Made by a program: the position numbers and the translations under genes. DNA of 8,907 nucleotides from Bacteroidota bacterium (GTDB taxonomy: Bacteria; Bacteroidota; Bacteroidia; Chitinophagales; Chitinophagaceae): assembly GCA_025361325.1 (NCBI GenBank), contig JANYAL010000313.1, forward strand, positions 1 through 8,907, read 5' to 3'. Shown here piece by piece: positions 1 through 8,600 of this stretch. The notes below the pieces were generated by a model, which saw only the letters and a list, made by a program, of their open reading frames with translations, did not search any database and was not told the DNA's origin. Numbering within the stretch: position 1 is the stretch's first letter; every line of letters starts with the position of its first letter.

Positions 1-393
1 GTCCTTTTTACCGATTACGAACAACACTTTGCCATCATTGAACTTATCGGGGAATGGAACGATGCCATAGAAAACGATATCATGTTATTACGCCGGGAGG
101 TCACGGACCTTATGTATAAACATGGGATCAGCAAATTCATCTTTGTAGCAGAGAATGTACTGAATTTTCACAGTAGTGACGACAGTTATTATGAGGAGTG
201 GAGGGAACATCTGGAAGATAAGGGCGGTTGGGTGGTGATCTTGAATATGCCTGAACAGAGCCAGTATGATTTCAAAAGGTCAAGGCTCACCAATTATATC
301 ACCCTGTTGAATTTTCCCCAGTGGCGTACCCTGAAGCCAGAGATCATTTTCCAGCAAGTCGACAACCTGGTATTGAAATACCTCGGTCAATAA
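1..393 (+). CDS. Unrecognised conserved-looking protein, C-terminal part (5' truncated by window)
   Basis: The reading frame is open from base 1 and ends at TAA 391-393, giving 130 residues of the C-terminus; the true start lies before the window. The first in-frame ATG (base 82) is probably internal, because the 27 codons before it read as ordinary protein (VLFTDYEQHFAIIELIGEW). The segment alternates predicted strands and helices: strand (AIIELIG), charged helix (DIMLLRREVTDLMYKHG), strand (SKFIFVAENV), acidic helix (YYEEWREHLEDK), strand (GWVVILNM), then a C-terminal helix ending VLKYLGQ. There is no signal peptide, membrane segment or cysteine motif, so it is probably a small soluble alpha/beta protein. 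It lies about 200 bases before sdhC on the same strand, with a candidate promoter between, so it is probably a separate unit. I do not recognise the family and assign no function. The coding call is strong; identity is unknown. Confidence 0.8.
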   Translation, partial: VLFTDYEQHFAIIELIGEWNDAIENDIMLLRREVTDLMYKHGISKFIFVAENVLNFHSSDDSYYEEWREHLEDKGGWVVILNMPEQSQYDFKRSRLTNYITLLNFPQWRTLKPEIIFQQVDNLVLKYLGQ

Positions 394-591
394 ATGGTCT
401 GACGCGCTCATCGTAGCATTTGATGTGTTCATTTTCTTCCTCATCCCGCTTAAAATATGCATGGTCAAAAAAGCAAAAGCAAATCATGAGAACATGGACA
501 GACCTGTTCTTCAGACCATGTGAAATTTCTTTTTTTAACCAATGTTCGTGGTGTACTTTTGCTTACCAATCTCAAATTACAACTCCTGCAT
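394..591. other. Intergenic leader of the sdh cluster with short inverted repeats
   Basis: This spacer holds no convincing gene; open frames in it are short and run into sdhC out of frame. It contains a 9-base inverted repeat, ATGGTCTGA at 394-402 and TCAGACCAT at 511-519, and a nested pair ACATGG (492-497) / CCATGT (516-521), which could form a 6-bp stem around an 18-base loop. CAGACC occurs twice in the same direction (499-504 and 512-517). A T-rich run (528-537) sits just before the candidate promoter element. These could be the 3' end of the upstream transcript or a regulator site for sdhC; the sequence does not decide between them. Confidence 0.4.
554..561 (+). promoter_or_regulatory. 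Candidate Bacteroidota -7 promoter element for sdhC
   Basis: TACTTTTG matches the Bacteroidota -7 consensus TAnnTTTG at all fixed positions and sits about 30 bases before the chosen sdhC start at 592, which would give a leader of roughly 20-25 bases. A T-rich tract lies upstream (528-537). No TTG is found at the usual 17-23 base spacing for the -33 element, so the match is one-sided. An 8-mer with six fixed positions can occur by chance, so the position relative to the gene is the main support. Confidence 0.4.
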
Positions 592-1308
592 ATGACCTGG
601 AAACATTTTTTCACTTCTTCGATAGGGAAAAAGCTGATCATGGGGCTCACTGGTTTATTTCTTATCCTTTTTTTAATTGTTCATTGCGGCCTCAATGCCA
701 TGATCTATTTCAACGATAGCGGCGAAACCTTTAATCACTGGGCACATTTCATGGGAAGCAACCTCATCATCCGCGTCATGGAGATCGGACTGTTCGCAGG
801 TATATTGCTGCACATTATACAGGGCCTGATGCTCTGGGTACAGAACAGCAGGGCCCGTCCGGTCAACTATGCCATGAACCGTGCACCCGCCAATGGTAAA
901 TGGTACAGCAGGAGCATGGGCTTGCTGGGCACCCTCATTCTCCTTTTTCTGGTCATGCACATCTATCATTTCTGGACACCTTCCCGACTGGGCGGCATAG
1001 CAGGTATCCATGCATTACAAGAGACCAGGCTGGGAGCGGAATACAACGGACAGGAAGTACATGACCTCTATGCAGAGATGCTGGTGGTGTTCCAGAATAA
1101 CCTGTGGGTGGTTATCGTATATGTGCTCGGGGTTATTGCATTGTTCTGGCACCTCCTCCATGGGTTTCAGAGCGCTTTTCAGACATTCGGGATCAACCAT
1201 AAAAGATATACGCCGATCATAAAAGGACTTGGAGTCGCTTATTCAGTCCTCATATGCCTGCTATTTGCTTCCATGCCGGTCAGTATGTATTTGCGGTGGA
1301 TCAAATGA
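592..1308 (+). CDS. sdhC: Succinate dehydrogenase/fumarate reductase cytochrome b558 subunit
   Basis: Membrane anchor of a type B succinate:quinone oxidoreductase; it carries two b hemes and passes electrons between the iron-sulfur subunit and the quinone pool, probably menaquinone in this phylum. The 238-residue protein shows five hydrophobic segments, near residues 15-39, 58-82, 109-128, 170-190 and 210-234, the single-subunit fused anchor layout of Bacillus SdhC and Wolinella FrdC. Histidines within four of the helices (H31, H74, H123, H187, with H190 nearby) match the number and placement of the axial heme ligands in that family; which residue is which ligand is inferred. The frame extends upstream to an ATG at 520, but 592 is preferred: it begins MTWKHFFTSSIGKKL, the usual short amphipathic lead-in, and the candidate promoter at 554-561 lies downstream of the longer start. 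There is no clear Shine-Dalgarno. sdhA follows after 84 bases. No separate sdhD is present or expected for this type. Confidence 0.95.
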   Translation: MTWKHFFTSSIGKKLIMGLTGLFLILFLIVHCGLNAMIYFNDSGETFNHWAHFMGSNLIIRVMEIGLFAGILLHIIQGLMLWVQNSRARPVNYAMNRAPANGKWYSRSMGLLGTLILLFLVMHIYHFWTPSRLGGIAGIHALQETRLGAEYNGQEVHDLYAEMLVVFQNNLWVVIVYVLGVIALFWHLLHGFQSAFQTFGINHKRYTPIIKGLGVAYSVLICLLFASMPVSMYLRWIK

Positions 1309-1345
1309 ACATAATTAGAATCTAAAAGATGCCGATTCCCAATTT

Positions 1346-1362
1346 CCATTCCAAAGGAGTGG
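1346..1362 (+). other. Intercistronic hairpin between sdhC and sdhA
   Basis: CCATTCC (1346-1352) and GGAGTGG (1356-1362) can pair over 7 bp, with one G-U, around an AAA triloop; two further G-U pairs can extend the stem outward. It starts 38 bases after the sdhC stop and ends 30 bases before the sdhA start, and is followed by an A-rich tract, not a T-run, so it is not a typical intrinsic terminator. It might act as an mRNA processing or stabilising element that tunes the ratio of the subunits. The GGAG inside it is too far from the sdhA ATG to act as its ribosome binding site. It could be chance. Confidence 0.3.
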
Positions 1363-1392
1363 GGCTGAAAAAAAAGCTAAAAACAATACCAA

Positions 1393-3369
1393 ATGGATCT
1401 AAATGCTAATATCCCGCAAGGGAACATGAATGAAAGATGGACTGATTATAAAGGTCATGTAAAACTGGTGAATCCTTCCAACAAACGTAAGCTGGAAGTG
1501 ATTGTGGTTGGGACCGGACTGGCGGGTGCTTCCGCTGCTGCCTCATTGGGAGAACTGGGTTACCAGGTGAAAGCCTTCTGTTTCCAGGACAGCCCCCGCA
1601 GGGCCCACAGCATTGCAGCACAGGGGGGCATCAATGCCGCTAAGAATTACCAGAATGACGGGGACTCTGTCTTTCGTCTCTTCTATGATACAGTAAAGGG
1701 CGGCGATTACAGGGCCAGGGAGTCCAATGTACACCGCCTGGCCGAAGTGAGTAATGCCATCATCGACCAGTGTGTGGCGCAGGGTGTTCCCTTTGCCAGG
1801 GAATACGGTGGCTTGCTGAGCAACCGCAGTTTCGGAGGAACCCAGGTACAACGTACATTTTATGCAGCTGGTCAAACGGGACAACAACTCTTACTGGGCG
1901 CCTACAGTGCCCTGGAAAGGCAGGTGGCACTTGGCAACGTTACCATGCACAGCCGCCATGAAATGCTGGACCTGGTGTTAATCGATGGCAGGGCCCGGGG
2001 CATCATCGCCCGTGACCTGGTAAGCGGAGAACTGGAACGTCATTTCGGCCATGCCGTGCTGCTATGCACGGGCGGCTATGGTAATGTTTTTTACCTTAGT
2101 ACAAATGCCATGGGCAGCAACGTGACTGCCATCTGGAAAGCACATAAAAAAGGGGCCTGTTTTGGCAATCCCTGCTTTACACAAATACATCCAACCTGCA
2201 TCCCCGTCAGTGGCGACCACCAGAGTAAACTCACCCTCATGAGCGAATCCCTGCGGAATGATGGCAGGATCTGGGTACCCAGGCTTAAAGATGAGAAACG
2301 CAAAGCGGTGGACATACCCGAAGAAGACCGGGATTATTACCTCGAAAGAAGGTATCCCGCTTTCGGGAATCTCGTACCCAGGGACGTAGCTTCCCGGGCA
2401 GCCAAAGAAAGATGCGATGAAGGTTATGGTGTGGGTACAACGAAGATGGCTGTTTACCTCGACTTCGCCGATGCCATCAGGCGCTATGGCAGGATCGAAG
2501 TGGGCAAGCAGGGACTGGAGCATGCGGATGAGGGCAGCATTCTAAAACTCGGTAAGGGTGTGATCGAGGAGAAATACGGCAACCTCTTCGAAATGTATGA
2601 AAAGATAACAGGCGAGAACCCCTATGAAACACCCATGCGCATCTATCCGGCGGTGCATTATACCATGGGGGGCTTGTGGGTGGATTATGAGCTTCAGACA
2701 ACCCTCCCGGGAGTTTACGCACTTGGTGAAGCCAATTTCAGCGATCATGGCGCCAACCGCTTAGGTGCCAGTGCACTGATGCAGGGACTTGCCGACGGGT
2801 ATTTTGTGATACCTTATACGCTCGGCAATTATCTGGCCGATGAAATACGTACCGCTTCTATTCCTACCAGCCATCCCGCATTTGAGGAGGCTGAAAAAGC
2901 GGCCAGCGACAGGATCAGCAGGCTGATGAATATAAAAGGTAAGCAGACCGTGGAGAGTTTTCACAAGCGGCTTGGTAAGATCATATGGGACAAATGTGGC
3001 ATGGCCCGTAATGAGAAGGGGCTTATGGAAGCCATTGAGCATATCAGGCAGCTCAAAATAGAATACTGGAGCGATGTTAAAATCCCCGGTGCTATCAACG
3101 AGATGAATTCAGAACTTGACAAGGCTGGTCGTGTAGCCGATTTTATTGAACTGGGCGAACTGATGTGCATCGATGCTTTGAACCGCCAGGAAAGTTGCGG
3201 CGGACATTTCAGGGAAGAATACCAGACACCGGATGGAGAGGCCAAACGCGATGACGAAAATTACTGTTTTGTGTCTGCATGGGAATACAAGGCAGAAGGG
3301 GAATGGGTGTTGAATAAGGAGCCATTGACCTTTGAGATCGTGAAACCGTCTCAGCGTTCGTATAAATGA
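1393..3369 (+). CDS. sdhA: Succinate dehydrogenase/fumarate reductase flavoprotein subunit
   Basis: Catalytic subunit that interconverts succinate and fumarate through covalently bound FAD on the cytoplasmic face of the membrane complex. The 658 residues match the length of the type B family (Wolinella FrdA, Bacillus SdhA). Visible landmarks: the dinucleotide-binding GTGLAG at residues 40-45; the FAD-linking histidine H72 in [17 protein letters not shown] at 266-268; the SESLRNDGR segment at 284-292, whose R288 occupies the position of the proton-shuttling arginine; H422 in HYTMGG; the [10 protein letters not shown] flavin-binding segment at 453-462; and the C-terminal [11 protein letters not shown] region. 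The start is chosen because Bacteroidota homologues begin with the same kind of extension before [12 protein letters not shown]. The leader is A-rich (CTAAAAACAATACCAA) without a usable Shine-Dalgarno. It lies downstream of sdhC, probably cotranscribed. sdhB does not follow directly: a glycosyltransferase gene intervenes. No catalytic residue appears to be missing. Confidence 0.97.
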   Translation: MDLNANIPQGNMNERWTDYKGHVKLVNPSNKRKLEVIVVGTGLAGASAAASLGELGYQVKAFCFQDSPRRAHSIAAQGGINAAKNYQNDGDSVFRLFYDTVKGGDYRARESNVHRLAEVSNAIIDQCVAQGVPFAREYGGLLSNRSFGGTQVQRTFYAAGQTGQQLLLGAYSALERQVALGNVTMHSRHEMLDLVLIDGRARGIIARDLVSGELERHFGHAVLLCTGGYGNVFYLSTNAMGSNVTAIWKAHKKGACFGNPCFTQIHPTCIPVSGDHQSKLTLMSESLRNDGRIWVPRLKDEKRKAVDIPEEDRDYYLERRYPAFGNLVPRDVASRAAKERCDEGYGVGTTKMAVYLDFADAIRRYGRIEVGKQGLEHADEGSILKLGKGVIEEKYGNLFEMYEKITGENPYETPMRIYPAVHYTMGGLWVDYELQTTLPGVYALGEANFSDHGANRLGASALMQGLADGYFVIPYTLGNYLADEIRTASIPTSHPAFEEAEKAASDRISRLMNIKGKQTVESFHKRLGKIIWDKCGMARNEKGLMEAIEHIRQLKIEYWSDVKIPGAINEMNSELDKAGRVADFIELGELMCIDALNRQESCGGHFREEYQTPDGEAKRDDENYCFVSAWEYKAEGEWVLNKEPLTFEIVKPSQRSYK

Positions 3370-3426
3370 TGGAACGCAGATTTTCATGATCATCATAATT
3401 TACGCATCAGGAGAAGGGTGTTCAAG

Positions 3427-4386
3427 ATGAAAACAAGACATTCTTTAACAAAGTTTAAAATCATGACCAATCATGATGATGAGGAAAATCTTCGTTCTGT
3501 AAGAGTAAGCGGTTTCACCTTTGTAAAAAATGCCGTGAAGTATGGTTACCCTGTGGTTGAATCGATAAGATCTATACTCCCCATTGTAGATGAGATGATC
3601 GTTTGCTTGGGTGATTCGGAGGATGATACCAACAAACTGATCGCTTCGATAGGTTCGCCAAAGATAAAGATCATTCATTCCGTATGGGATGACCGGTTAA
3701 GGGAAGGGGGTAAGGTACTGGCCGTAGAGACCAACAAGGCTATGGATGCTGCGGTGGATGACAGCGACTGGCTCTTTTACATACAGGCCGATGAAGTATT
3801 GCACGAGCAATACCACCCCGTGGTCATTAAGGCCATGGAAAAATATGCCACTGATAAAAGGGTAGAGGGACTGCTTTTCGATTACCACCATTTCTACGGA
3901 AGCTATCAATATATCGGTGACGGAAGGAAATGGTACAGCAAGGAGATCCGGGTGATCCGGAACAACAAGGACATCCGGAGTTACCGCGATGCTCAGGGTT
4001 TCCGCTGGAAGGATGGCCGGAAATTAAAGGTAAAAGGGGTGAATGCATATATGTATCATTACGGCTGGGTACGTAATCCCATCCAGATGCAACAGAAATA
4101 TGCGGATTTCGGAAAACTCTGGAATGCTGATGCAGGTTATGAAAAATGGGCCGAGGAACAAAAGAGAAGATCAGCCGGTTTCGATTATTCCAATATCGAT
4201 ACGCTGACCCTTTTTACCGGAACACACCCGGGCCTAATGAAGCACCTGGTCAGTCAGGAGAACTGGGATGTAAAAATTGATGTAAAGAAGAAGAATTTTA
4301 AAAACATGAAACACAGGTTATTGTATACTTTATGGAAAAAATTTGGATGTAGGCCGTTTGAGTATAGTAATTACCGGAAGATCTGA
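3427..4386 (+). CDS. Glycosyltransferase, family 2-like (GT-A fold), inside the sdh cluster
   Basis: Predicted to transfer a sugar from a nucleotide-sugar donor; acceptor unknown. From the ATG at 3427 it has 319 residues. The N-terminal part reads as a GT-A domain: strand plus helix (VSGFTFVKNAVKYGYPVVES), then LPIVDEMIVCLGDSEDDT, then IQADEVLH (residues 119-126), which fits the acidic metal/donor-binding motif of the family. Later blocks (WYSKEIRVIRNN, then VNAYMYHYGWVRNP) resemble the C-terminal half of Bacteroidota enzymes annotated as family 2 glycosyltransferases. No signal peptide or membrane helix is visible, so it is probably cytoplasmic or peripheral; the lysine-rich C-terminal stretch could favour membrane contact. 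Start choice: GTG at 3418 and ATG at 3463 are in frame too; 3427 is preferred because purines AGGAGAAGG (3409-3417) lie 9-13 bases upstream. The conserved domain begins after 3463, so the shorter form is possible. The gene follows sdhA by 57 bases and precedes sdhB by about 200. Its link to respiration is not evident. Confidence 0.85.
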   Translation: MKTRHSLTKFKIMTNHDDEENLRSVRVSGFTFVKNAVKYGYPVVESIRSILPIVDEMIVCLGDSEDDTNKLIASIGSPKIKIIHSVWDDRLREGGKVLAVETNKAMDAAVDDSDWLFYIQADEVLHEQYHPVVIKAMEKYATDKRVEGLLFDYHHFYGSYQYIGDGRKWYSKEIRVIRNNKDIRSYRDAQGFRWKDGRKLKVKGVNAYMYHYGWVRNPIQMQQKYADFGKLWNADAGYEKWAEEQKRRSAGFDYSNIDTLTLFTGTHPGLMKHLVSQENWDVKIDVKKKNFKNMKHRLLYTLWKKFGCRPFEYSNYRKI

Positions 4387-4583
4387 ATCAGGGTAAGCCG
4401 GGGAATGGAACTTAGCTGATATCATTTTGTTAAAACAAGGGAAGCAGATAATCATAGTTGCATGATAGATCAGCTTGGTTGGAAACAAGGAAAAAATTAA
4501 TACATAATTGTAAAACAAATAAAACCATTGCAGAAAATCATGACCCATCCCGGCAAGTATGATGATCTGCGTTCAATCAACAT
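4387..4583. other. AT-rich spacer before sdhB
   Basis: No gene is seen here; the next start is at 4584 or 4599. The region is AT-rich, with A-rich runs (for example 4488-4502) and two similar purine blocks, AAACAAGGGAA (4432-4442) and AAACAAGGAAA (4483-4493). TCATTTTG at 4422-4429 matches the Bacteroidota -7 consensus at all but one fixed position, but has no TTG at the expected spacing. A TTG at 4479-4481 lies 19 bases before TACATAATTG (4501-4510), a loose promoter-like pair. sdhB may therefore have its own promoter, though no element is strong. I see no clear terminator for the glycosyltransferase. Confidence 0.35.
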
Positions 4584-4598
4584 ATGGAACACTACAAC

Positions 4599-5345
4599 AT
4601 GAACCTTACATTAAAGGTTTGGAAACAAAAGAACAGTAAAGAAAAAGGAAATTTTGAGACCTACCAGGTAAATGACATATCATCGGAGATGTCATTTCTG
4701 GAAATGTTTGATGTCTTGAACGAAAGACTGATAAAGGAAGGGAAAGAACCCATTGCCTTTGACCACGACTGCCGCGAAGGCATCTGCGGCTCCTGCAGCA
4801 TGCACATCAATGGAAAGGCACACGGACCCTGGGAGAAGAACACCACCTGCCAGCTGCACATGCGGGCCTTTAAGGATGGCGATACCATCGTAGTTGAACC
4901 CTGGAGGGCCAGGGCATTCCCGGTTATCAAAGACCTGGTGGTAGACCGCAGTGCCTTCGATCGCATCATCCAGGCAGGAGGGTATATAAGTGTTAACACA
5001 GGCAATGCGGTTGACGCCAATGCCATCCCCATTAATAAGAAAGACGCCGATCATTCCTTTATGGCAGCAGCTTGTATCGGCTGCGGCGCCTGCGTGGCTG
5101 CCTGCAAGAACGGTAGTGCCATGCTGTTCGTAAGTGCCAAAGTATCCCAGCTGGCCTTGTTACCCCAGGGTGCACCTGAAAAAAGATCACGTGTCCTGGA
5201 TATGGTGGCGCAAATGGACAAGGAGGGCTTCGGAAACTGTACCAACACCTATGCCTGTGAAGCAGAATGTCCAAAAGGGATCTCTGTTGACAATATCGCA
5301 AGAATGAACAGGGAATATTTGTCGGCAGGAATAAGCAGTGAATAA
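4599..5345 (+). CDS. sdhB: Succinate dehydrogenase/fumarate reductase iron-sulfur subunit
   Basis: Electron-transfer subunit linking the FAD of SdhA to the hemes and quinone site of SdhC, through [2Fe-2S], [4Fe-4S] and [3Fe-4S] clusters. From the ATG at 4599 it has 248 residues ([12 protein letters not shown]), as in Bacteroidota homologues; an in-frame ATG at 4584 would add MEHYN, and the sequence does not exclude it. The N-terminal ferredoxin fold holds CREGICGSC (C58, C63, C66) and C84 in TTCQLH for the [2Fe-2S] cluster. The C-terminal domain holds [11 protein letters not shown] (C159, C162, C165, C169) and then C214, C220 and C224 in [13 protein letters not shown]. By family convention C159, C162, C165 and C224 bind [4Fe-4S], and C169, C214 and C220 bind [3Fe-4S]. 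All 11 ligands are present, so the subunit looks functional. It is separated from sdhA by the glycosyltransferase gene and an AT-rich spacer, unlike the usual tight sdhCAB order. Confidence 0.96.
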   Translation: MNLTLKVWKQKNSKEKGNFETYQVNDISSEMSFLEMFDVLNERLIKEGKEPIAFDHDCREGICGSCSMHINGKAHGPWEKNTTCQLHMRAFKDGDTIVVEPWRARAFPVIKDLVVDRSAFDRIIQAGGYISVNTGNAVDANAIPINKKDADHSFMAAACIGCGACVAACKNGSAMLFVSAKVSQLALLPQGAPEKRSRVLDMVAQMDKEGFGNCTNTYACEAECPKGISVDNIARMNREYLSAGISSE

Positions 5346-5392
5346 ATACTACTCATGTTGAAGTAAGAGCCATGCTATTGATACAATATGCA

Positions 5393-5412
5393 TGAACAGG
5401 TATGCTTGTTCA
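5393..5412 (+). terminator. Possible terminator-like hairpin after sdhB
   Basis: TGAACAGG (5393-5400) and CTTGTTCA (5405-5412) can form an 8-bp stem with one G-U pair and a TATG loop, 47 bases after the sdhB stop. The stem is only moderately GC-rich and no T-run follows, so it is a weak candidate for the end of the sdh transcript. Confidence 0.25.
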
Positions 5413-5465
5413 ACTATGAAATGAATGCTTCACACGCTAGTCTTCCCCATCAATACCTAATTATA

Positions 5466-5492
5466 AATATTCATTACTCAATATTGAATATT
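5466..5492. repeat. AT-rich inverted repeat / palindrome, possible operator
   Basis: AATATTCA (5466-5473) is exactly complementary to TGAATATT (5485-5492) across an 11-base gap, and the overlapping TCAATATTGA (5478-5487) is a perfect 10-base palindrome. It lies about 115 bases before the downstream start and 120 after the sdhB stop. Paired AT-rich palindromes of this kind are typical of dimeric regulator sites, but AT-rich DNA produces them by chance as well, and no regulator is encoded nearby. Confidence 0.3.
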
Positions 5493-5606
5493 CCCCTTAT
5501 CTCAATAACTTATCAACAAGCATGGATAACCCACCGTTAACCACTTGCCTGCGTGTCCGCCTTGCCCAATAAATCCTAATTTTAGGCATTACTAATCCCC
5601 AAGCAG

Positions 5607-8600
5607 TTGAATAAAAAAAAGGTATACGTTCTCGGGCCTTTATTGCTATTGGTGCACCTGCTCTATGCCCAGATAAATCCGCTGCCGCTTTCCAACTTAC
5701 ATAAAAAGTATATTAGTACAAGGGATAATACGGTCAGGCTCGATTCGATGAGCCTTGTTCCCAATACCGTGGTCATTGAGGGCGTACGCTCCTTTGCATA
5801 CAATGTAGATGAAGTGAATGCCATCATCACCTGGCTTCATAAACCCACCGCCGACAGTGTGCAGGTTATGTACCGTGTATTCCCGTTCCGGCTTAATGCT
5901 GTGGTACGGCATTTCAACTATGACAGCATCAAGAATAATTTTCTCGCCAATAACCCCTTCACCTTCCGGTTGAACAATAAGTCTGCCAACCCCTTGCTCG
6001 ATTTCGGAAAGAACATCAAATCGGAAGGCAGTTTCGGGAGGGGTATCTCTTTCGGCAACAGCCAGGATGCCGTGGTCAACAGCAGCCTCAACCTACAGTT
6101 GAATGGGTTCATCGGCGACAGCCTGGAACTTACAGCTGCCATCACCGACAACAATATTCCCATCCAGCCTGACGGAAATACACAAAACCTCCAGGATTTT
6201 GACCGCATCTTCCTGCAGGTGAAGAAGAAAGGCTGGCAGGCCAATTTCGGAGATATTGATATCCGGCAGAGCAGGAATTACTTTTTGAATTTCTATAAAA
6301 GATTACAGGGGGTCTCCTTCATCACGGATAATGCCATCGGCAAGCATATGAACAATTCACTGCTCCTGAGTGGTGCCGTAGCCAAAGGGAAGTTCAACCG
6401 CAATGTCCTTACCCCACTCGAGGGGAACCAGGGACCTTACCGCCTCTCCACCCCCAGCCAGGAACTCTACTTTGTGGTGCTGGCCGGAACCGAAAGGGTA
6501 TACATGGATGGCGTGTTGCTGCAGCGCGGGGAGGACCAGGACTATGTGATCAACTACAACACGGCCGAACTGACTTTTACGCCTAAACGCCTCATCACCA
6601 AGGATAAAAGGATACAGGTGGAATTCGAATACGCCGACCGGAACTACCTGAACGCCCAGGTCTATGTGAACGATGAATGGAATTTCAACAAAAAACTGTA
6701 CCTGAGTGTAAGCGCCTACAGCAATTCCGACGCAAAAAACTCGGCTATCAACCAGGTGCTGGACGTAAAACAGAAACAGTTCCTGGCTGATACAGGAGAC
6801 AGTATCTCCAATGCCTATTACACAAATGCGGCCAGGGACACCCTCGGGGCCGGGAAGATCCTATACCGGAAGACCGATACCTTGTATAACGCTACCATCC
6901 ATGACTCCGTGTACGTGTATTCGAATAACCCCAACGACCAGCTGTACAGCCTGGGCTTCAGCTATGTGGGCCCCGGCAAGGGAAATTATGTGGCCCTGCC
7001 GTATGCAACCAATGGAAAGGTTTTCGGCTGGGTGGCACCCGATGCCGGAAATAACAAGCAGGGCGACTGGGTACCGGCGGTACTCCTGGTTGCCCCGAAA
7101 AAACAGCAGATGATCACCATTGCAGGGGAATATGTGCTGAAACCCGGATCCACCATCAAGGCGGAATTTGCCATGAGCAAATATGATATCAACCTCTTTT
7201 CGCAGAAAGATAAAGCCAACGACGACGGCGTAGCTGCCAAACTACAGTTCCATAATACGGGCGGAAAGGTGAGCCTTTTCGGAAAACCACTTTCCCTGAG
7301 TACCGACCTGGGATATGAATTTGTGCAATCCAGGTTCAAGCCCCTGGAACGCCTGCGCAATGTGGAATTCCTACGCGACTGGAGCCTGCCTTACGATATC
7401 CCCGTGGCTGATGAACACCTCAGCAATGCCGGGGTGAAACTGCAAAGCCTCAAAGGCAATTTCCTCAATTACGCGATCACCAGCTATAACCGCAGCGACC
7501 GCTTCAACGGTCTTAGGCAGGAACTGGAAACATACAACCTGGTGAACGGATGGAAGTTTTCGGCACGCATGAGCTTTACGAATGTGAACAGTCCGGCGCA
7601 ACAGGGTGTCTTTCTAAGACCCACCCTCGATATCAGCAAGGAACTTACCCGTTTCAATAAAATGCAGGCCGGCTTCATCATTAACACCGAGTATAACAAA
7701 CTCAGGAATACGGTAGCAGATACACTGAACGCCCTCAGCTTTGCATTCACCAACTGGCAGGCATACCTGAAATCGGACCCGAGGAAACCGAACAGGTGGG
7801 GGGTGTCCTATACTTCCCGCAGTGATCAGTTGCCCCAGGGCCCGGTATTGCAGCAAGCCGACAAGAGCGACAATTATAACTTCTTCACCGACCTGATGAA
7901 GAACAACAAGCGTCAGCTCAAACTGAACCTCACATACCGCAAACTGCATATCTTAAACGCTGCAATCAGCCACCAGAAGGAAGACGAAAGCCTATTGGGA
8001 AGGGCCGAGTATTATATGAGTGAATGGAAGGGGCTGCTTACCGGAAATATACTCTATGAACTCGGCGCGGGCCAGGAACAAAAAAGGGAATATACCTATG
8101 TGCAGGTGCCTGCCGGGCAGGGAGAATATACCTGGATCGATTATAACCACAACGGCATACCTGAATTGAATGAATTCGAGATCGCCCTTTTCCAGGACCA
8201 GAAGACCTATGTGCGCGTATTTACCCCCAGCAACCAGTATGTAAAAGCCAATTATGTGCAGTTCAATTACAGCTTTTCGCTCAATCCCAGGGCTGTTATC
8301 AAATCCACGGAATCGGGGAGACTCAAAAAACTACTCTACCGTTGCAATACCAATTCAGCACTGCAGATCAATAAAAAGGATATCTACAACGGGTCATTCG
8401 AATTCAATCCCTTTTCAAAAAAACTGGTGGATACAGCTCTCATCAGCCTCAATTCCTTCCTGTCCAACACCTTTTACTTTAACCGCAGCAATACCAAATG
8501 GGGGTTTGATATTACACATAGCCTGAATAACTCAAAATCACTTCTCTCTTACGGTTTTGAAAGTCGCCTCCTGCGGAACCTGTCCGGTAAAATAAGGTGG

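Larger units (their letters stand above)
5346..5606. other. Intergenic region between sdhB and the large surface-protein gene
   Basis: No coding capacity is supported in these 261 bases. The first part holds the hairpin at 5393-5412 and the middle an AT-rich palindromic block at 5466-5492. Near the right end CCTAA (5575-5579) and TTAGG (5582-5586) form a short inverted repeat, and TAATTTTA (5577-5584) differs from the Bacteroidota -7 consensus TAnnTTTG at one fixed position, about 23 bases before the TTG start at 5607. No TTG sits at the standard -33 spacing from it. The spacing suggests that the large gene is transcribed on its own. Confidence 0.4.

Noticed and set aside
520..591. Longer sdhC starting at the ATG at 520
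   Set aside because: It adds 24 residues (MKFLFLTNVRGVLLL...) atypical for the family and starts before the candidate -7 element; the 592 start gives the usual N-terminus.
420..719. A 99-residue + strand open frame overlapping the sdhC start
   Set aside because: It overlaps sdhC in another frame, is serine/cysteine/phenylalanine-rich without domain character, and is best explained as a shadow.
1352..1361. AAGGAGTGG-like sequence as ribosome binding site for sdhA
   Set aside because: It lies more than 30 bases before the ATG, too far to act, and is part of a hairpin.
2062..2523. A 153-residue open frame on the minus strand inside sdhA
   Set aside because: It lies entirely antisense to a strongly conserved part of sdhA and has no recognisable protein features.
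4387..4583. Scar of an insertion sequence around the glycosyltransferase
   Set aside because: No terminal inverted repeats, target duplication or transposase remnant could be found on either side of the gene.
5748..5750. ATG as start of the large surface protein
   Set aside because: It would discard an evident signal peptide and 47 well-formed upstream codons.
5918..6244. Minus-strand open frame opposite the large surface-protein gene
   Set aside because: It is antisense to a continuous 1100-codon frame with clear motifs and has no independent support.
6811..7113. A 100-residue + strand frame rich in Pro, Thr, Met and Cys inside the large gene
   Set aside because: Its composition is typical of an out-of-frame reading and the overlapping frame continues through it.
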